Origin: Pseudobacteriovorax antillogorgiicola
GTDB lineage: Bacteria; Bdellovibrionota_B; Oligoflexia; Oligoflexales; RGVZ01
NCBI GenBank assembly: GCA_945898195.1
Contig: CAMDHM010000004.1
Coordinates: 42,161-106,160, forward strand
Length of the DNA stretch: 64,000 nucleotides
Reading direction: 5' to 3'
The translations under genes and the position numbers were made by a program. This document shows, piece after piece, positions 1 to 8,620 of this stretch. The notes beneath the pieces were generated by a model that was given only the letters and a program-made list of their open reading frames with translations, was not told the DNA's origin and made no database searches. Numbering within the stretch: position 1 is the first letter of the stretch; each line of letters starts with the position of its first letter.

Positions 1-46
1 GCCGATATAACTTACGATGGATGGAAAGATCAAAAAGGGGGCAAAA

Positions 47-1000
47 ATGATGTGCAAAATTTTTGCAGCGGCAGCGCAGGCAGGGCGAATTTCCGCACTG
101 GCAGCGGGAGTAACGACCGGTCTTCTGATGCCTATTTCACATGCATTTGCGGCCAGTCAGCCTGATATTAAGAGTCCCAGCGTGGTTGTTCTGTCGTGGG
201 ACCAAGGCAAGATCCTTTATGAACGCAATGCCGATGAAGTTCGCCCCATTGCCAGTCTGTCAAAGATGTTTGCCAGCCTAGTTATCGACGACGAGTGCAA
301 GATCGATTGGAATACCCTGCATGAGATGTCGCCGGAGAACCGGGAAGCCGCGCGGGGCGGGGATTCTTCCAAGCTCAAAACCGGTTGGAAGTTCTCCATC
401 GAAGATTTGATGCACGCGGCATTGATGCGCAGCGACAACCGGGCTTTTCCTGCCCTCGCAGAGGCCTGTGGCATGACACCAGTGCAATTGGGCGAGCGGA
501 TGACTTCCCGAGCTCGTGAACTTGGGCTGGCCAAGACTGTTTTTTCAGAGCCGACCGGTTTGTCACCAAGTAATGTTTCGACGGCTCACGAAGTCGCCCT
601 AATGCTCCAGGAAGTTACCAAAAGACCGCGTTTGCAGGCTATCATGGCCAAGCGCTCCTACTGGATGACGGCCCATTTGCCCGGCGGTAAAAGAACGCAG
701 CGTTACGAAATTCGTAATACGGACCGTTTGCTGCAAAGTCGGGATTTTAGCGTGATTGGCGGCAAGACCGGATTTACCAATTTGGCACGTTACTGCCTTG
801 CCATCGCTTTGAGAACTGCTGAACACGGCGATTTGGGAATGGTGCTGATGGGTGCGGAAGGAAAACTGACACGCTTTGCTGACGTACGACGGATTTATCA
901 ATGGCTCAAGAAAAACAATACAGTCGCAGCGCTCAATCAAATCAAGCAACCCAACGAATCACGCAGCAGCGATGCGCCGCTAAAAGACGCATCTCTCTAA
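47..1000 (+). CDS. D-alanyl-D-alanine carboxypeptidase/endopeptidase, peptidase S11 (PBP5/PBP7 type)
   Basis: Periplasmic serine peptidase that trims or cleaves peptidoglycan stem peptides. All three S11 active-site motifs are visible. Counting from the upstream ATG at 17, SLSK is at residues 80-83, SDN at 139-141 and KTG at 250-252. The N-terminus is a signal peptide ending near an AFA-A site. At about 317 residues it lacks the extra C-terminal domain and amphipathic anchor of PBP5, so it resembles PBP7/PbpG (family knowledge). The ATG at 47 (or 50) is preferred because AAGGGGG lies just upstream; the ATG at 17 has no good ribosome site. It is followed directly by a second DD-peptidase of a different family, suggesting a cell-wall remodelling pair. 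Carboxypeptidase versus endopeptidase activity cannot be decided from sequence. Confidence 0.9.
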   Translation: MMCKIFAAAAQAGRISALAAGVTTGLLMPISHAFAASQPDIKSPSVVVLSWDQGKILYERNADEVRPIASLSKMFASLVIDDECKIDWNTLHEMSPENREAARGGDSSKLKTGWKFSIEDLMHAALMRSDNRAFPALAEACGMTPVQLGERMTSRARELGLAKTVFSEPTGLSPSNVSTAHEVALMLQEVTKRPRLQAIMAKRSYWMTAHLPGGKRTQRYEIRNTDRLLQSRDFSVIGGKTGFTNLARYCLAIALRTAEHGDLGMVLMGAEGKLTRFADVRRIYQWLKKNNTVAALNQIKQPNESRSSDAPLKDASL

Positions 1001-1005
1001 AGATT

Positions 1006-2460
1006 GTGCGGGCTTCGTCGTTCGGGCTGTTAGTACTGCTTAGTGGCATGCAGATTGCGGCCGCTAAATCAGCTCCCTTGGCGAAGCATTTTGAACTAAA
1101 AAACAGGGCAATTCGACAAAGTGTTAAGTTTGTTCGCGTTTCCGATCGTTCCGTCATTTACCAGTACGAACCCCAACTTCGAGTTTCTCCGGCTTCGGTT
1201 ACAAAACTCGTTACGGCTGCCGCGGCCCTCAGCAAATTTGGCCCGACCCACACATTTACAACCCGTTTGGTTTATTCAGGCCAACGCAAAGGGGCCGTGA
1301 TTACCGGCAACCTGTTTGCAATCGGCGATGGCGATCCACTTTTGATCTCGGAAAAGTTGTGGCAAATCGCGGCCGACTTGCGCGCAATGGGGATCAATCA
1401 AATAGATGGCGATATTGTCGTCGACAATTCGCTGTTTGATGGCGAAGCGCGGGATGAAAGCCGCGAGGAGGGCGCCAGGGCATCGTCCAATGCCTACGAT
1501 TCTCCCGTCAGCGCCTTTGCGGTCAATTTCAATACGGTCGCCGTTACCATCAGCCCTGCAGAAAAGTCTGGGGCAGCCGCCACGGTGAGGACCGACCCCA
1601 TTGAACTGCAAGGCCTATCGGTGGAGAGTTCCGTAAGGACGACAGCCGGAGGATCCGATACTCGACTTGCTGCGACGCGGATTGGAGCAGAGGGTCAGAC
1701 ACCAATCTTAAGGGTGTCGGGGACTATCGCCGCGGACAGTGAACCGCAAAAGATTTACCGATCCATGGTGAATCCAGGACGCCTCGCCGGTGAATATTTG
1801 CGCGCCTTTCTTAAGGATGCAGGTATCGCGACCACGGGTCGCGTGAGGACGGGTAAGGTGTCGGGTGATGAACGAAATTTGCTCACGGTTCCGTCGTATG
1901 AAATGCGCCGGATCGTCAGTGGCCTGAATACATACTCCAATAATTTCATCGGTGACATGTTGACCAAGCGGTTTGCGGCGAGCAGCACCCAGCCTGGATC
2001 ATTGGACCGCGGCGCGAGGGTCTTGCGTGAATACTTAAAACAAGAGGTTGGACTCAAAGATGGCTTTGCGATTGAAAATGGATCGGGGCTTTCGATTGAG
2101 AATCGTTTGAGCGCAGACGATATTGTGGCGCTGCTACTTTACGTGGAAAAAGACATGACGATATTTCCAGATTTCCTAGCCAGTCTGCCTTCTTATGGAT
2201 GGGAGGGGTCTTTGAAAAAACGCATGAAGGGATCCGATCGCGAACAAGTTGGCGGGATGATTCGAGCAAAATCTGGGACCTTAAGTGAGCCCATTACGGT
2301 GTCATGCCTGGCCGGTTTTTTAAAGCATCCTACCGAGGGTCTGGTGGCCTTTGCCGTTCTCGAAAATGGAATTGCTGGAAAGTCCCAGCCTTCGGTAGCT
2401 TCCCTTCGCAGCCAGCAGGATTTGGCATTGGCAGCATTGCTGAAAATGCGGTTGAACTGA
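1006..2460 (+). CDS. dacB: D-alanyl-D-alanine carboxypeptidase/endopeptidase, peptidase S13 (PBP4/DacB)
   Basis: Periplasmic DD-carboxypeptidase/endopeptidase of the PBP4 family. SVTK (in SPASVTKL) near the N-terminus is the nucleophile motif, YSNN in the middle fits the SxN motif, and AKSGT near the C-terminus is the KTG-like box. The length, about 485 residues, is normal for DacB. The open frame extends back to an ATG at 901, but that would overlap the preceding DD-peptidase gene by 100 bases and has no ribosome site. The GTG at 1006, six bases after the upstream stop, gives a compact signal peptide (RASSFGLLVLLSG... ending IAAA). The two genes probably form one transcript ending at the hairpin at 2532-2555. 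Start uncertain, product secure. Confidence 0.88.
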   Translation: MRASSFGLLVLLSGMQIAAAKSAPLAKHFELKNRAIRQSVKFVRVSDRSVIYQYEPQLRVSPASVTKLVTAAAALSKFGPTHTFTTRLVYSGQRKGAVITGNLFAIGDGDPLLISEKLWQIAADLRAMGINQIDGDIVVDNSLFDGEARDESREEGARASSNAYDSPVSAFAVNFNTVAVTISPAEKSGAAATVRTDPIELQGLSVESSVRTTAGGSDTRLAATRIGAEGQTPILRVSGTIAADSEPQKIYRSMVNPGRLAGEYLRAFLKDAGIATTGRVRTGKVSGDERNLLTVPSYEMRRIVSGLNTYSNNFIGDMLTKRFAASSTQPGSLDRGARVLREYLKQEVGLKDGFAIENGSGLSIENRLSADDIVALLLYVEKDMTIFPDFLASLPSYGWEGSLKKRMKGSDREQVGGMIRAKSGTLSEPITVSCLAGFLKHPTEGLVAFAVLENGIAGKSQPSVASLRSQQDLALAALLKMRLN

Positions 2461-2531
2461 CTAGAGAGTTGACAGGCAGATTTCACACGATCCAAGACGT
2501 AAATTCTAACCACCCGTAAATATGCCGTAAA

Positions 2532-2555
2532 TCGCGTAGATTAACGCGAATTTTT
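2532..2555 (+). terminator. Rho-independent terminator after the DD-peptidase pair
   Basis: A perfect 6-bp stem TCGCGT/ACGCGA with the 6-base loop AGATTA is followed, one base later, by five T. It lies 72 bases past the dacB stop and before the next lipoprotein operon, so it probably ends the two-gene peptidase transcript. Confidence 0.6.
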
Positions 2556-2618
2556 GCGCCCGTTTCTTGCATTACATGCCCCATCAAGTCCCACGTCGGG
2601 TTTGGGGGAGTTCTTGTC

Positions 2619-3476
2619 GTGCTGCACTCACTGAGAAAAAATCGGAAATTTGCGCTGCTCGTTGCGGCGGCGATTCCGTTTGGCTGCGGCGCGCCATCCA
2701 AAAAACCTTCTGATGTCGTCGGAATGTTTCAGCAAGAACCGCAAAAACTTCGCGAGGTCGCATCCGGTCTGTGTGACCTGCTTGCCGCTGCCACCGAAGC
2801 CCCTTCATTAAGTTCAGTAAAACTCACGCCCTCTCAGTGCAGGGCCGTTGATGAAAAGACTCAAGAATTGTCGCAAGCCAAGGAACTCGAGTTCGTCAAA
2901 ATTGACGAAAAGAAACTTCAATCCGAACAGGCCAATGATCCAAATCCAGTTTTATTTGTTCAGACCCGTGGGCAAGTTTGGCTCAATCATTCGATGCTTC
3001 GGCTTGGTCAAAAATTGATCCGCGCCATTCGCGAGGCTCAGGAAAATGGCACGAGCGCCATATTACCAAACATGAATGCGTCGGCATCGCAGAGCGACAT
3101 CGTTCATCTGGAGTTCACCGAAATAAAAAAAACCACGTTGGACGAAACAGGCACACGGCTAAGTTCCGCCATTGAACTTAAGGGCCGCGGTGCCGTGACG
3201 ATCCAAAATGTTTTTGTGACCGAAGGCAAAATCTTTGATGACTCCATTGCACTTGAGATCAACACCCGTGAGGACAGTCCATTCGAAAAATCCTTACTCA
3301 AAAAGATGAATGCTGTTGTTTTGATTATTCCCTACGGTGAAGACGTTTACGTGGACATGGTGATTGATTTGCACATCCATTCTTTGGGCGTGGACCGGCT
3401 GGTGGCAGAGCAAGTTAAGGCGGCTCTTGGCGCTGGAGTCAAAGCTGGCCTTGATGCATTGATTAAATTGGACTGA
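2619..3476 (+). CDS. Predicted lipoprotein, unrecognised family (first of three)
   Basis: I do not recognise the family. A basic N-terminus (KNRKF), a hydrophobic stretch and IPFGC form a plausible lipoprotein signal with the acylated cysteine near residue 24. The mature part is mixed alpha/beta and ends with an alanine-rich helix. Start is a GTG at 2619 with GGGGGAG 8 bases upstream, which decides the start. The stop is only 3 bases from the next lipoprotein gene, so the two are surely cotranscribed. The terminator at 2532-2555 separates it from dacB. Function unknown; the location is presumably the periplasmic face of an envelope membrane. Confidence 0.75.
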   Translation: MLHSLRKNRKFALLVAAAIPFGCGAPSKKPSDVVGMFQQEPQKLREVASGLCDLLAAATEAPSLSSVKLTPSQCRAVDEKTQELSQAKELEFVKIDEKKLQSEQANDPNPVLFVQTRGQVWLNHSMLRLGQKLIRAIREAQENGTSAILPNMNASASQSDIVHLEFTEIKKTTLDETGTRLSSAIELKGRGAVTIQNVFVTEGKIFDDSIALEINTREDSPFEKSLLKKMNAVVLIIPYGEDVYVDMVIDLHIHSLGVDRLVAEQVKAALGAGVKAGLDALIKLD

Positions 3477-3479
3477 ATC

Positions 3480-4400
3480 ATGAATTATATGAAGGTCACA
3501 TCACAGTTATTTTTGGCAACCATGCTGCTGAGTGCCAGTGCATGCCACAATGCCGATGATGAGGTTTTTATGGATCCGGCGGCTCGCGCTAGCCGGGTCC
3601 AAAATATTACGCCATCGGTGAAGCCCGTGCCATCATCTCCCGCGCCCATTGCGACGGCATCTTATCGGGTGCGTGTCCTGGGGCAAGGCGGAGGAGAGCT
3701 TTGCAATGGTGCTGTTGACCTAGAATTAATGAGTGATCTTGGCTTTGGCCCAGCCAGCGGCGGAATGGTTTGCATGGGTAAAAAAATTGATCTTGGGCGC
3801 ATGCTTCAGGGGCTTTCTGGCTCGACAGCTCCAGATATGGATGTGGTTGCCGATGGCATGATGATTCGCGTTAAGAATATTGGCGGCGTTGCATTTAATC
3901 CGCCGCGGCCTTTGGTGCTTGGTCCGATCGTGCAGGACCCAACGCCTTTTTTTGGGCTGAATCAAACCAGCCAACATCAGGCAACTTGGACAAATCCCGC
4001 GACGGGGCAAGTGGTGACTTCGGCCGGAACAACTGTGGTCAAAGTCATTGGGGTTAACGAGGCATACAACTCACAGACGCTTGGCAAAAGATTTGAGCGG
4101 ATCCTGCACTGGGAGATGACCTCAGCAGGATTTGATGGAATTCCAAAGAGCGATGCTCTAATTTTTGATCGGATTGAGATGCTTTGGAATATGCGCCCGT
4201 TGGTCATTCCGAAGATTGTGATTCAGGGTAATGTGCGTAGTTTTATTTCTGATGATCAACCTCAAAACTTGGTTGGAACGGGCACAGGGTCCGTCACGGG
4301 CAGTAATTTAGGAGGCGGGCAACTCTTCGGTATTATTGCCGATCTCTTCGTTGGTCGCGTTCAAATTGAACTCGAGGCGACCCGTTTTCAGGGCCTTTGA
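3480..4400 (+). CDS. Predicted lipoprotein, unrecognised family (second of three)
   Basis: Unrecognised. A signal peptide with lipobox SASAC places the lipid cysteine near residue 22; a proline/serine-rich linker follows (residues about 45-58), then a beta-rich globular part containing a glycine-rich stretch near the C-terminus (GTGTGSVTGSNLGGG). Start could be ATG 3480 or ATG 3489; the first is only three bases after the upstream stop, implying translational coupling. Sandwiched between two other lipoprotein genes in the same direction, so the three may act together at the envelope (inference from context only). Confidence 0.72.
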   Translation: MNYMKVTSQLFLATMLLSASACHNADDEVFMDPAARASRVQNITPSVKPVPSSPAPIATASYRVRVLGQGGGELCNGAVDLELMSDLGFGPASGGMVCMGKKIDLGRMLQGLSGSTAPDMDVVADGMMIRVKNIGGVAFNPPRPLVLGPIVQDPTPFFGLNQTSQHQATWTNPATGQVVTSAGTTVVKVIGVNEAYNSQTLGKRFERILHWEMTSAGFDGIPKSDALIFDRIEMLWNMRPLVIPKIVIQGNVRSFISDDQPQNLVGTGTGSVTGSNLGGGQLFGIIADLFVGRVQIELEATRFQGL

Positions 4401-4452
4401 TCAATTTTTTACCCTAAAGTTCCGATAGGTCCGGTAACAACACCGAGGCCTT

Positions 4453-5466
4453 ATGACCAAGCATGGATCCGGCGCCCATCCTTCGGGATTGGCGTATCTT
4501 GTCATCACAATAATGTTTTTTGTTTTGTCTTGCGGCAAGTCGCTTCAGGTTGAACGACAAGCAAAGCAGGTCGGACCTAACGCTAATGCTGAAGCACTCG
4601 GTCTCGGTGCCGGCATTCCCTCGATTTGTCACGAAGTGGTAGATCAGGTGATAACAGCCGACGGCATTAGCGGCATGATTTCAATGATGCAAAAAAGTGT
4701 GATTGATGCTGCGTTGGCCCAACGAAGGGTCTGCCTTCAGTGTCAGCCTCGGGAGTTGAAGCGAACCAAGTGCTTTAATGTGGATGTCGGCCCACTGGAA
4801 ATCGTGTGTAGGCATAATGAACACGACGTTCGCCAGCCCGGGGTCGATATCAGCATAGTTTGTAAAAGCCGAGAGGATAAAAACGGCGGAAAAGAAGTTC
4901 GTTTTGATCTGAAGCCGAATCGAATCGAACAAGTCATTTCGGCTCTGCCCACTTTGGCCTTCGTGCTCAAGCTTCAGGTCCTTCCAAAGTTGGCAGTGGG
5001 GTCCAAACGGTTGCTTGTCGCATCATCGGCATTCGATTTTGCAATGCTTCATGCAAAGGCCGTGATTCAAGGACAGGGGTTTGATCCGGCGGCAGATTTT
5101 TTGGTCGGTAAGGCCAACTTACTTCGTGCCTTAACCAACAAGGCTGCATTGACGGACGCGCAAGTGATTTCATTGCGTCAAACGGCAATAAAAGCCTTTG
5201 GAGATCTATCGGCCATCGCCGCAAAATCTGATTCCATCGGCGCACAAGATTTGGTCGTAATGACAGCTGCGATTTTTGAACAGGTTCCGGAATTGAAAGC
5301 TTATAGCTTTGCTTTGCCGTTTTTGTTTTCCGATGGAGGTGAAGCACTTCTTCCGGAAAACTTAATCTCTGCGCTGCCCGCAAATGTCATTGCTGAATTT
5401 ATGCAGGGTCTGCTTGGGCAAGCACCGGCGGTACAAGGGGCCGGATCAACGGAATTTATCCGTTGA
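4453..5466 (+). CDS. Predicted lipoprotein with cysteine-rich N-terminal part (third of three)
   Basis: Unrecognised. The signal peptide ends in lipobox VLSC (cysteine near residue 27). The next 120 residues hold seven or more cysteines (including CLQC and pairs about 10-20 apart), suggesting disulfides in the periplasm. The remaining 170 residues look helical, with leucine/alanine-rich repeats. Its stop codon lies inside the perfect inverted repeat at 5441-5471 that separates it from the convergent metalloprotease gene. Last member of the three-lipoprotein operon that starts at 2619. Confidence 0.72.
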   Translation: MTKHGSGAHPSGLAYLVITIMFFVLSCGKSLQVERQAKQVGPNANAEALGLGAGIPSICHEVVDQVITADGISGMISMMQKSVIDAALAQRRVCLQCQPRELKRTKCFNVDVGPLEIVCRHNEHDVRQPGVDISIVCKSREDKNGGKEVRFDLKPNRIEQVISALPTLAFVLKLQVLPKLAVGSKRLLVASSAFDFAMLHAKAVIQGQGFDPAADFLVGKANLLRALTNKAALTDAQVISLRQTAIKAFGDLSAIAAKSDSIGAQDLVVMTAAIFEQVPELKAYSFALPFLFSDGGEALLPENLISALPANVIAEFMQGLLGQAPAVQGAGSTEFIR

Positions 5467-5471
5467 TCCGG
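5441..5471. terminator. Hairpin between convergent genes, possible bidirectional terminator
   Basis: Perfect 13-bp inverted repeat: CCGGATCAACGGA at 5441-5453, loop ATTTA, then TCCGTTGATCCGG at 5459-5471. It includes the stop codon of the upstream lipoprotein and lies 17 bases from the stop of the convergent metalloprotease. There is no long T tract on either strand, so efficiency as an intrinsic terminator is uncertain. Confidence 0.5.
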
Positions 5472-5487
5472 CGCGAACCAGTTTCCT

Positions 5488-6939
5488 CTATTGGTTCATC
5501 AAAACATAAGCTTGGCTGGACGCCACCTTCAGTCCCGACATAAGCGCCGCTTGATTAGCGCCAGTATAATTCGACGTAATAAATGACGATTGCTGTCCCA
5601 TGGCATTCAGTAATGCCGGAGCCGTTGTCGCCGAATTTAGATTGTATGCACTCACGTAAGATGGCAACTGCCCTGCAATCTGTGTCGGAGCCGGAAGTGC
5701 CCCTTGGCCAGAAAGATTCAGCCCAAGCATCTGCAGAATCATGGCCATCAAGGGCGCCAGACTACCTTGAGCCCCGCTAATTGCGGCGGGGACGCTGGCG
5801 TAACCACCAAATGCTGCAAGGGCAGCCATGGAGGCGATGCTTGCAGGATTAAATCCAGTGGCACCCGCCGCCCCAGCAAATCCTGGTGCTGCCATGCTGA
5901 CCATTGAATTGATCTTATCGATCCCAGGCAGGGCTCCAAGGACAGACATGTAATTGCCCCCCGGAAAGGCGGCCGTGGTGCCGTTGCTCATCCCTGGGAT
6001 CATCGATGCAAAGCCAGGTAGCAGCGTCATAATATTCATGATCTGATTTGGCTGGATTTGGCCAAGGAGTCCGCCAAGGGTCGATATTCCACTAAAGAGA
6101 CCTCCGCCAGAAACAGATCCGTTGCCCGAGCTTGGTCCAGTGTTGACGCTGCCTGGAACCGTTGCGTTTGACCCATTGGCGGGATCAACAAACCCAGCCT
6201 TTGAACCAACGTTACGGCGAAGCATGGCAGGCCCGTCCTGCATATCAGTTCCATTGACGATCTGACTGATCGCAAATTCAAGGTCATTGCCACGCGCCGA
6301 GGGATGCATCAAATCTTTCGAGTTGATCGTGTGATCCAAACCATAGGTGTGGGCCGCCTCGTGGGCAATTGTGTCGGCAATGACGCCGACGTCTGATTCA
6401 AACCTTGTAAAGGCAAAGCCGATGTCATTTAGATTTTGATTGCCGTCGTCAAAGGGAGCAATACCAAGGGTAGTAGGGCTCTCGGTGCAGCCAAGTGATC
6501 CGAATGATCCGCCAACATTCATCGTTGTATAGTCGCCCGAAACCGGCAAGGTGGCCGTAACCGTGAGTTCAACGCTGGCCGTCTCAAAATGTTTTGAAAC
6601 GCGAGAAACGATTTCATCGCGGTCGGCGGGGGAAAAATTGGAAGATGGAATATTGGACAGGGCTGCACAGGCAATGAAACTTTGGCCACGCTTAAACCCC
6701 TTTTCGATCATGGCTCCATCAAAATTGATGTAGAGGACCTTTGAGGTTGCCGTTGCCGCAAGGCCAAGTTTATTGACCTTTTCAGCCATCAAGGCATCGT
6801 AGTAACCCTTTGGTGGAACGATCTTATCGTGACAACCTTCGCTTTCTCGTACCTTTATTTCCCCGGGATTGGTCCCGCAGGCCGCTAGCAGCAGCGATAA
6901 ACTCGCCGCTCTCGCTGGAAAAAAACGTGAATTTCTCAT
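5488..6939 (-). CDS. Lipoprotein with metzincin-type zinc metalloprotease motif
   Basis: Predicted secreted zinc peptidase. The lipobox LLAAC puts the lipid cysteine at residue 21. HEAAHTYGLDH at residues 193-203 is a full HExxHxxGxxH metzincin zinc site, and DLMHPSA (Met211) a few residues later fits a Met-turn; these support real catalytic potential. Residues about 250-480 are low-complexity Gly/Ala/Ser/Met-rich sequence without recognisable domains, possibly a linker or surface-exposed tail. Start ATG 6939 has AGAGGAGA 8-10 bases upstream. It faces the three-lipoprotein operon tail to tail. Substrate unknown; whether it is anchored outward or in the periplasm cannot be told. Confidence 0.8.
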   Translation of the reverse strand: MRNSRFFPARAASLSLLLAACGTNPGEIKVRESEGCHDKIVPPKGYYDALMAEKVNKLGLAATATSKVLYINFDGAMIEKGFKRGQSFIACAALSNIPSSNFSPADRDEIVSRVSKHFETASVELTVTATLPVSGDYTTMNVGGSFGSLGCTESPTTLGIAPFDDGNQNLNDIGFAFTRFESDVGVIADTIAHEAAHTYGLDHTINSKDLMHPSARGNDLEFAISQIVNGTDMQDGPAMLRRNVGSKAGFVDPANGSNATVPGSVNTGPSSGNGSVSGGGLFSGISTLGGLLGQIQPNQIMNIMTLLPGFASMIPGMSNGTTAAFPGGNYMSVLGALPGIDKINSMVSMAAPGFAGAAGATGFNPASIASMAALAAFGGYASVPAAISGAQGSLAPLMAMILQMLGLNLSGQGALPAPTQIAGQLPSYVSAYNLNSATTAPALLNAMGQQSSFITSNYTGANQAALMSGLKVASSQAYVLMNQ

Positions 6940-7161
6940 AAATAAATCTCCTCTAAAAGTTAGACCATCAAAGCCTTTGCCGGCACTGCCACGTTCAAAC
7001 CTTTGCCATGGCAGGGTTCGCCAAGTTGAGGATTGGTCGGACTTGCGTCACAATGGTTGAGGTAATTTGCCTAATACGTGAAAAGTATTAAGATTTTCAT
7101 CAAGGATTTGTAGTTCACCAAACCCAGATGATTTTTTCTGGTTGGATTTCAGGAGGCATAA

Positions 7162-8574
7162 ATGACCAGCGCTCAAGGTTCACAGCTGATGGCTGCTCTG
7201 CGAAATATTGTAGGAGATTGCAATGTCGTGACCGAGCCAAAAGAGCTGCAAGTTCTTGGCTGTGACTGGACAAAAATATTTACCGTGGACCCTTTGGCGG
7301 CAGTATTTCCAGGGTCGACGGAGGAAGTTTCCGCAGTTATGAAATTGTGCCACGAAAATCGAGTGAGCGTTGTTCCAAGCGGAGGGCGCACGGGCCTTGC
7401 AGGTGGTGCCGTTGCTGGAAATAAAGAAGTCGTTATATCCCTAAAGAGGATGACGAAGATTGAGCCCGTTGATCGCGTTGGCCTTACCGTTCAATGTGAG
7501 GCGGGAGTCACGACACAGGCAGTTCAAGAGGCGGCATCAGCGGCAGGTCTATTTTTTGCGCTGGATTTAGCAGCAAAGGGAAGTTCCCATATTGGGGGGA
7601 ATATTGCGACAAATGCCGGCGGTCTTAAGCTAATTCGTTACGGCGGTATGCGGGAACAGGTTCTTGGCTTGGAAGTGGTATTGCCAGATGGCAGCATTCT
7701 TGACATGAATTCTCGCCTGCGCAAAAACAACACCGGATATGATTTAAAGCAGTTGTTTATCGGATGTGAGGGGACGCTTGGAATTGTCACTCGAGCTACC
7801 CTGCGACTGATGGCAAAGCCTCGTCATGTTCAACTGTCCTGTATCGCCGTTCGTGATTTTTCAGACATCACCAAGATTCTTACGATTTCAAACATGCAGG
7901 GTGCCACCATTACGGCCTTTGAATTTTTTACGGATGTTGCCCACGGAATTGTATTGCAGCATGCGCAAGGAGCCCGAACTCCCTTTCAGCAACGGGCGCC
8001 TTTTTATGTGATTTTGGAAGTGGAAGATGCCGCTGGAGGCGTAAGCGTCATGGAGCCACTCCTTGAGAAGTTGTATGAAGAGGGTGTCTGCTTGGACGCG
8101 GTGATTGCACAGAATTCGGCGCAATTTAAAGAACTTTGGAGCCTACGTGAAAATATCACGGAGTCGTTAAGCGCTCATGGGCACGTTCGCAAAAATGATA
8201 TCTCTTTACCGATTGATATGTTGGATGCCTTCATTCGAGAACTGATGGATGAAGTGGCGAAGGCGCCAAAAGATATCGAGGTCGTTTTGTTTGGCCACAT
8301 TGGGGACGGCAATTTGCATATTAATTACGTTGGGCCGCGCTCGGGTGATAAAAATAAATTTCAAGATGCGGCGCGAAAGGTTGAGGAACGCATTTTTGCT
8401 CTGCTGCCAAAATATCGGGGAAGTGTCAGTGCAGAACACGGAATTGGACTGCTTAAAAAGAAGGACCTGGGCCTCTCGCGGTCCGAAGCCGAAATCAATC
8501 TGATGCGAGGGATCAAGGACTTGCTAGATCCTGCCGGGATTATGAATCCCGGCAAGATTTTTGACAGAAAATAA
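7162..8574 (+). CDS. FAD-binding 2-hydroxyacid oxidase/dehydrogenase (GlcD / D-lactate dehydrogenase family)
   Basis: Flavoprotein that oxidises a 2-hydroxyacid (D-lactate, glycolate or D-2-hydroxyglutarate are the usual family substrates). The N-terminal half is an FAD-binding type 4 (PCMH) domain with PSGGRTGLAGGAV near residue 73 and GGNIATNAGGLK near 144. The C-terminal half is the FAD-linked oxidase domain with GHIGDGNLHINY and SAEHGIG, residues that surround the flavin and substrate in this family. The 470-residue length is typical. Start ATG 7162 follows a good GGAGGC site. Monocistronic; no iron-sulfur partner (GlcF-like) lies beside it, so substrate assignment stays open. Confidence 0.88.
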   Translation: MTSAQGSQLMAALRNIVGDCNVVTEPKELQVLGCDWTKIFTVDPLAAVFPGSTEEVSAVMKLCHENRVSVVPSGGRTGLAGGAVAGNKEVVISLKRMTKIEPVDRVGLTVQCEAGVTTQAVQEAASAAGLFFALDLAAKGSSHIGGNIATNAGGLKLIRYGGMREQVLGLEVVLPDGSILDMNSRLRKNNTGYDLKQLFIGCEGTLGIVTRATLRLMAKPRHVQLSCIAVRDFSDITKILTISNMQGATITAFEFFTDVAHGIVLQHAQGARTPFQQRAPFYVILEVEDAAGGVSVMEPLLEKLYEEGVCLDAVIAQNSAQFKELWSLRENITESLSAHGHVRKNDISLPIDMLDAFIRELMDEVAKAPKDIEVVLFGHIGDGNLHINYVGPRSGDKNKFQDAARKVEERIFALLPKYRGSVSAEHGIGLLKKKDLGLSRSEAEINLMRGIKDLLDPAGIMNPGKIFDRK

Positions 8575-8620
8575 GAGTAAGGCTGGGCTCTTGGTGAGGC
8601 AGACTAAAGGGCAGATTCCG

